Part shown: positions 59,589 to 64,000 of the stretch, piece by piece
Numbering within the stretch: position 1 is the stretch's first letter
Layout: the number at the start of each line of letters is the position of its first letter
Source of the DNA: Ferruginibacter sp.
Lineage (GTDB): Bacteria > Bacteroidota > Bacteroidia > Chitinophagales > Chitinophagaceae
Reading direction: 5' to 3'
Assembly (NCBI GenBank): GCA_016786725.1
Contig: JAEUVU010000019.1
Coordinates: forward strand, 62,001-126,000
Length of the DNA stretch: 64,000 nt
Notes under the pieces: model-generated
Databases searched by the model: none
What the model was told of the DNA's origin: nothing
The model's input: the letters and a program-made list of their open reading frames with translations, nothing else
Position numbers and translations under genes: made by a program

Positions 59589-62585
59589 TTACTCTACACC
59601 AAGCCCCCAATCCTTTCCTTTCTCTGTGGCAGGCAACCCGTCTTTTATCCACCTGGCAGGTTTGGCATCTTTTAAATAATAATCAAAAAACTGCCCCAGC
59701 CTTATTGAAAGGTCTTTCCGGTTTTTGCGTTCCACCAGATTATGGTCCTCGCCATTGTACTGCAGCAGCCAAACTTTTTTATTTAGCCTGCGCAGGGCTG
59801 TAAAAAACTCAATACCCTGGTACCAGGGCACAGCGCCGTCGGCATCATTGTGCATCATCACCAGTGGTGTGGTTACTTTATCTGCTGCAAATAAAGGAGA
59901 ATTTTTCAGGTACAGATCGGGGCGTTGCCATAATGTGGCACCTATTCTGCTCTGCGTTTTTTCGTATTGAAACTGGCGGTTTAACCCCGTGCCCCAGCGG
60001 ATGCCGCCATAAGCGCTGGTCATATTACTAACCGGTGCACCGGCCCATGCTGCACGAAAGATATTGGTTTTGGTAACCAGGTAGGCGATCTGGTAACCGC
60101 CCCAGCTTTGCCCCTGCAGCGCCATTCTTGTGCTGTCTACCCAGGGCATTTTAGACAAATATTTTGCAGCGCTTACCACGCTGTTATAAGCGCTGTTGCC
60201 GGGCTCCCCATCTTTATAATAAATATTTGGATCAAAAATGAGGTACCCATTGCTTACAAAATAAGGTATATTCACTGTTGATGCGCTGGGTGCAGGCCCA
60301 CGGTAATTGTACAACCCGTCGGCATTTTTTTCATAAAAATAAAAGATGACGGGGTATTTTTTCTTTGGATCAAAATTTTCCGGCTTGTACAAAATACCTT
60401 CGCTCCATTTGCCGTCAAACATTTTCCACCTTACCAGTTCTGCAGTAAGCCAGTTGTAATCTTTTTGCTGCGCTGCTAAATTGGTAAGTTTATTATAATT
60501 ACCAAGCTCATTGCCCACAAACAGTTCCGATTCATTCACATCGCTTCTTTGCAATAAATAGGCATTGGCGTTTTTTGCTTTCATCACCGAAGGATAGCTC
60601 ACCGGGCCGCCGGAAATAAATTTTGGGTCTGCCACTTCATCAATCTTTTTTGAATAAAAGCTGGCGTACTTGCTCGATTTATTAAACGCCCTTAATATGA
60701 GGGTTTCATTGGGTTCTATAAAACGTTTTTCGTTGTCAAAGCGGATATAATTAAGTTCAGTTTTGGCGGCTTTTCCCCAGCCGTTGGTTATATTTTTTGG
60801 CTGCTCTGCTGCCTCCGGGTCTGTTTGCCAGATATCATATACATCATTGATGAGAAAATAACGGTCATTGGCTGTCCAGCCGGTAATACCTGCCGGGCGT
60901 GGATAATCCGGTACATCATTCTCCACATCATACAATGGCTCTTTTATCTTATCGCTGATATTTTTTATTGCTCCGGTTGTGCTGTTCCAGGTAAAATAAT
61001 TTTTTGTATCGGGTTCGTACCAGTAAACATATTTACCGGCCGGCGATGCAAAAAAGTTGCTTAGCGAACCCGATTTTATTGTCTTTCTTTTACCATCAAC
61101 AGTACTCACAGCATAAGCCGTTATCCTGGTGCGCCCTTCCCACTGCTGGGCTATGCGGTTGCCCTTGGTGCTCTGTGCCAAAACCCAGCCGGCATTGCCT
61201 TCATCAACGATTGAAACATTTTCTGCATCATCAGCTCCAAGTTGTATGATCTTTTCATCACCGGGCTTCATTACAGCCAGGTAACTTCGTTTTTGTTCGT
61301 TAGATAAATTTTTAAGTTGCTGTGGCTGCAGGTAATCATCATTATAATGCCATACATCCAGGCGTGCCAGTTCAAAATCAATCAGCGTGGTATCTTTTGC
61401 AGGTGCAATGGGAGCTGTACCAAAAAATAATTTCTTTCCATCCCTGCTGAACCGTACGGTTGCATTTTCGCTGATGGTAAAACCAAGCTGCATGCCTACT
61501 GTATTTTTTTCAGCAGCTATTTTTGCACTGTCCTGCCCTGCTGTGTAATACCAGAGTTTATAAAATTTTTGCAGGGCTTTAGTACTGCTGTCTCTTTCGG
61601 CAACAAAAGCAAGTTGAGTTCCTTCTTCATCAAAAGCAAAATTTTTACCATCGTTCAGGCTCCGCATAATGGTATCAGTTTTTTCTGACTGGAGATTATA
61701 CAATAACACCAATGCAAGGCTGTTACTGTCTTTAGCGGCCTTGGTTGTTCTTAAAACCAGTTTCGTTCCTTTTTTATCAAAAGCATAATCACTTACCAGT
61801 TTAAAGGTTTTTTCTTTGCCATCGCTCAATCGCCTTACAATTAAATCTGTTCCCTCTGTACCCCCTCCTCCACCTGAAGCATCGTCTCCGTCAGCATCCT
61901 GTGGCATATCTTCCTCAACATACATTTCATCTTTTGCTTTTTTAATAATTTCCTTAACGGCTTTATTGGCTGCGCCGATCATTTCTTCTTTGGTAAGATT
62001 TTGAGGATTTACTGATTCAACCGACTTACGAATAACAGAATCGGCCAGTTTAACCAGCATCTCAATGTTGGTTTTTGAAGAATCAACAGCAGCCCCTTTT
62101 TTTATTTTTTTTGTGGTATCAGGCAAAGGTTTTTCCATCTGGTAAGCCACATAGCCAAAACCTTTTTCAGGAGTTTTAAAACCTTTTACCCTTGCAAATT
62201 TCACTACAGCCTCTTTACCCAATTCAACAATACCGATGGAATCTTTCGTCATATCATCGGCCTTTTTCTTTTTTATTTTCGCCTGGCGGGTTTCCTGGAA
62301 GATGGGTTTTATTTTAAAAACCACGTAACGGCTGTCTTCAGTTATTACAGCGTTATAGCCACGTGCTATGGTTTTCTTTTCTAAGGTTGCTGCGTTTTGA
62401 ATGATGAGCTCCCCATCTCCTTCCTGCGGGTTAATGGCATAAACAATATATTGCCCATCGTTGCTGATCAGTCTTTCGCCAACACTTCTCCATCCATCAT
62501 AAACTGAATGGTCCAAAGGTTTTTTAACCTGTGCCGAAACATTGACGCCTGTAAATAATAATACAGGCAGAAGGAATTTCTTCAT
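59589..62585 (-). CDS. Prolyl-oligopeptidase family (S9) serine peptidase, secreted
   Basis: A 998-residue exported peptidase. Signal peptide 'MKKFLLPVLLFTGVNVSAQ'. The N-terminal two thirds are beta-propeller-like, containing a Gly/Asp-rich loop ('DADGDDASGGGGGTEG', about residue 235-250). The C-terminal alpha/beta-hydrolase domain carries Ser825 in 'LQGQSWGGYQIAYLV', an Asp near 912 in 'MHNDADGAVPWYQG', and the His near 947 in 'GEDHNLVERKNRKD'. The catalytic triad is complete. It resembles DPP4/acylaminoacyl-peptidase-type S9 enzymes with an extended propeller. Probably cleaves dipeptides from the N-terminus of peptides in the periplasm. Confidence 0.94.
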   Translation of the reverse strand: MKKFLLPVLLFTGVNVSAQVKKPLDHSVYDGWRSVGERLISNDGQYIVYAINPQEGDGELIIQNAATLEKKTIARGYNAVITEDSRYVVFKIKPIFQETRQAKIKKKKADDMTKDSIGIVELGKEAVVKFARVKGFKTPEKGFGYVAYQMEKPLPDTTKKIKKGAAVDSSKTNIEMLVKLADSVIRKSVESVNPQNLTKEEMIGAANKAVKEIIKKAKDEMYVEEDMPQDADGDDASGGGGGTEGTDLIVRRLSDGKEKTFKLVSDYAFDKKGTKLVLRTTKAAKDSNSLALVLLYNLQSEKTDTIMRSLNDGKNFAFDEEGTQLAFVAERDSSTKALQKFYKLWYYTAGQDSAKIAAEKNTVGMQLGFTISENATVRFSRDGKKLFFGTAPIAPAKDTTLIDFELARLDVWHYNDDYLQPQQLKNLSNEQKRSYLAVMKPGDEKIIQLGADDAENVSIVDEGNAGWVLAQSTKGNRIAQQWEGRTRITAYAVSTVDGKRKTIKSGSLSNFFASPAGKYVYWYEPDTKNYFTWNSTTGAIKNISDKIKEPLYDVENDVPDYPRPAGITGWTANDRYFLINDVYDIWQTDPEAAEQPKNITNGWGKAAKTELNYIRFDNEKRFIEPNETLILRAFNKSSKYASFYSKKIDEVADPKFISGGPVSYPSVMKAKNANAYLLQRSDVNESELFVGNELGNYNKLTNLAAQQKDYNWLTAELVRWKMFDGKWSEGILYKPENFDPKKKYPVIFYFYEKNADGLYNYRGPAPSASTVNIPYFVSNGYLIFDPNIYYKDGEPGNSAYNSVVSAAKYLSKMPWVDSTRMALQGQSWGGYQIAYLVTKTNIFRAAWAGAPVSNMTSAYGGIRWGTGLNRQFQYEKTQSRIGATLWQRPDLYLKNSPLFAADKVTTPLVMMHNDADGAVPWYQGIEFFTALRRLNKKVWLLQYNGEDHNLVERKNRKDLSIRLGQFFDYYLKDAKPARWIKDGLPATEKGKDWGLGVE

Positions 62586-62642
62586 ACATTTAATTTAGTG
62601 GATAAAGTTATTGGAATTGAGGGAGAATAAACAGTCCGTTTG

Positions 62643-63230
62643 TCATTCTTCTAAAAATCCCCATTCGGTCCGGAGCGAAGCCAGTTTTTCGCCTTCAAGC
62701 TTTGCTTTATCATAATGCCCGGCATTGTTTTTTTGCCTGAAAGCTTCATATAAACAAACCGCACAGGCTACAGAAATATTCAGCGATTTGATGATACCCA
62801 CCTGCGGTATAATAAAATTTCCATCGGCCATAGCGATGATCTCTTCGCTGACGCCGCTGTGTTCGTTACCAAAAACGAGGCAAACCGGTTCAGTAAGATC
62901 CAGATCATGTAATCCAACCGCATCGCTGCTTAAATGTGTGGTGTATATTTTTTTGAAATGCTTTCTTATTTCGGTAAAACATTCATCGGCATTGGTGAAT
63001 TGATGAATAGTTAACCATTTGGCTGCGCTGGATGAGCTTTTGGCGCCCCATTTTTTGTGCGGCGGGATTTTAGTGTTGAGAATGTAAATATCCTGTATGC
63101 CAACCGCATCGCAGGTCCGCATTACTGCAGATATGTTGTGCGGATCAAAAACATTTTCCAGCAGTACAGTAAGATCAGGCTGGCGTTTATTTAAAACTGA
63201 TGTAAGGCGTTCGTTTCTTTCGGGAGTCAT
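62643..63230 (-). CDS. trmH: TrmH family tRNA/rRNA 2'-O-methyltransferase
   Basis: A 195-residue SPOUT methyltransferase. 'LTVLLENVFDPHNISAVMRTCDAVGIQDIYIL' is motif 1, 'CLVFGNEHSGVSEEIIAMADGNFIIPQVGIIKSLNISVACAVCLYEAFR' gives motifs 2 and 3 with the trefoil-knot SAM site. Features match TrmH, which methylates Gm18 of tRNA, rather than RlmB (which has an N-terminal substrate domain). It is the second SpoU-family enzyme of this window. Confidence 0.9.
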   Translation of the reverse strand: MTPERNERLTSVLNKRQPDLTVLLENVFDPHNISAVMRTCDAVGIQDIYILNTKIPPHKKWGAKSSSSAAKWLTIHQFTNADECFTEIRKHFKKIYTTHLSSDAVGLHDLDLTEPVCLVFGNEHSGVSEEIIAMADGNFIIPQVGIIKSLNISVACAVCLYEAFRQKNNAGHYDKAKLEGEKLASLRTEWGFLEE

Positions 63231-63271
63231 GGGTGCAATTTAAATGATTTTGCTACGCAAAATGTTTTACC

Positions 63272-63397
63272 ACAAAGGACACAAAGGCACGAAGGCACAA
63301 AGGGTTTTTGTCTGTGACAAAAAAAGGTTTGCCACAGAGACACAGAAACAAGGAATTGAAAATTGTATTTTTTTGTGTTTCCCTGCCTCTGTGGCAA
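63272..63397. repeat. Interspersed repeat region with inverted arms
   Basis: A tandem 'CACAAAGGACACAAAGGCAC' type stretch (63271-63304) is followed by two inverted arms: TTGCCACAGAGACACAGAAA (63329-63348) and its near-reverse-complement ending CCTGCCTCTGTGGCAA (63374-63397). This is a typical Bacteroidota intergenic palindromic repeat, in the gap between trmH and the radical-SAM gene. Confidence 0.7.
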
Positions 63398-63450
63398 TAA
63401 TATATCCCCAAAGGGAATAAAAGAATATTTTTGCCCATAAACATCCCGAT

Positions 63451-64000
63451 TTGAGTACAGATACCTTTTTAATAACGCCGCCTTTCACGCAGTTGAATAC
63501 GCCTTATCCGGCTACAGCTTACCTCAAGGGTTTCCTAAATACAAAAGGAATCAGTTCTTTCCAGGCAGACCTGGGCATTGAAGTTACCGTTGCATTATTT
63601 TCAAAAACAGGCCTGCAAAATCTCTTTGCAGAAATTAATAACCGGCACAAAGAACATACTGCAAATGCTGCAAGAATAATTGCTTTGCAGGATGATTATA
63701 TAAATACCATTGATGCGGTGATGTTGTTTTTGCAGGGCAAGAGCCCCACCCTTGCACATTTGATTTGTAAAAGGGATTTTTTGCCAGAAGCAGAACGCTT
63801 TGCACAACTTGATGATCTTAAATGGGCTTTTGGCAATATGGGTACACAGGATAAAGCCAAACATATTGCTACGATGTATCTTGAAGACCTGAGCGATCTC
63901 ATCAAAGAAACCGTTGATGAGCATTTTGGTTTCAGCCGTTACGCCGAAAGGCTGGGAAGAAGCGCCAACAGTTTTGATGAGCTTTATCAAACTTTACAAC
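63451..64000 (+). CDS. B12-binding/radical-SAM protein, 3' end cut by window
   Basis: A frame open from a TTG at 63451 to the window end. The start 'STDTFLITPPFTQLNTPYPATAYLKGFLNTKGISSFQADLGIEV' is the typical N-terminus of the Bacteroidota B12-binding-domain-containing radical-SAM proteins; 182 residues of cobalamin-binding-like region are visible, ending in '...LGRSANSFDELYQTLQ'. The catalytic CxxxCxxC lies outside the window, so the radical-SAM assignment rests on family memory of the N-terminus. The TTG start is chosen because no ATG lies between it and the in-frame upstream stop. Confidence 0.8.
   Translation, partial: MSTDTFLITPPFTQLNTPYPATAYLKGFLNTKGISSFQADLGIEVTVALFSKTGLQNLFAEINNRHKEHTANAARIIALQDDYINTIDAVMLFLQGKSPTLAHLICKRDFLPEAERFAQLDDLKWAFGNMGTQDKAKHIATMYLEDLSDLIKETVDEHFGFSRYAERLGRSANSFDELYQTLQ

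Noticed and set aside
63601..63990. Minus-strand 129-codon frame at the window end
   Set aside because: The plus strand carries an uninterrupted, family-like radical-SAM N-terminus across the same bases.

Overview
The window comes from a Bacteroidota genome, most likely family Chitinophagaceae. The signs are moderate-low GC, PorP/SprF and 'gliding motility' C-terminal (type IX secretion) proteins, a T9SS plug protein, GLPGLI-like and DUF4369/TlpA proteins, few Shine-Dalgarno sequences, many lipoproteins, and a bacterial SRP RNA of the Bacteroidota type. No rRNA, tRNA or CRISPR array was seen. Most of the window is ordinary chromosomal backbone.

Layout. 1-5.3 kb: end of an outer-membrane protein gene, a three-repeat beta-trefoil-like protein, an ECF sigma factor with an overlapping membrane (putative anti-sigma) gene and a GLPGLI-like secreted protein, an orphan ORF, and a possible gene remnant. 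5.3-7.3 kb: alpha/beta hydrolase, MmcQ/YjbR protein, pdxJ. 7.4-16.1 kb (minus strand): a complete tryptophan operon trpE-G-D-C-F-B-(lipoprotein)-A followed by a TlpA-like thioredoxin. In front of trpE sits a classical attenuator: a 17-residue leader peptide with three consecutive Trp codons (16061-16114) and a strong intrinsic terminator (16001-16026). Between that attenuator and trpE lies a roughly 506-bp element (15490-15995) with imperfect terminal inverted repeats of about 40 bp and one gene, a GxxExxY-family PD-(D/E)XK nuclease-like protein. The element ends at the trpE start codon.

16.2-25.3 kb: small acetyltransferase, SDR-like protein, a T9SS-sorted adhesin-like protein with its PorP/SprF partner, a methyltransferase-like protein, and secreted proteins or lipoproteins. 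25.4-30.9 kb: AlkB-like dioxygenase, histidine kinase, tandem GNAT protein, agmatine deiminase family protein, transaldolase. 31.1 kb: SRP RNA. 31.3-39 kb: T9SS plug protein, FtsX-like permease, TrmH-family methylase, BamA/TamA-like protein, truB, HEAT-repeat protein. 39-45.5 kb: the Bacteroidota cluster DUF58 - MoxR - DUF4350 - DUF4129 - SpoIIM, with a divergent RDD protein. 45.6-50.6 kb: small membrane proteins, proS, a lipoprotein and a FadL-like porin. 51-58 kb: a large multi-PAS histidine kinase interrupted by a frameshift at a T8 tract, a CheY-like regulator, and a receiver-PAS-kinase. 58-64 kb: GNAT, two small exported proteins, a 998-residue S9 peptidase, a second TrmH-family enzyme, and the start of a B12-binding/radical-SAM protein cut by the window end.

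The most notable finding is the trp control region: leader peptide, overlapping RNA hairpins, and the mobile-looking GxxExxY element wedged between attenuator and trpE, so that the element's gene is the first full-length cistron under tryptophan control. Short palindromic or tandem repeats also appear inside or at the ends of housekeeping genes (pdxJ, trpE, trpB, the trpG-trpD spacer), suggesting that small repeats colonise this genome and are tolerated in frame.
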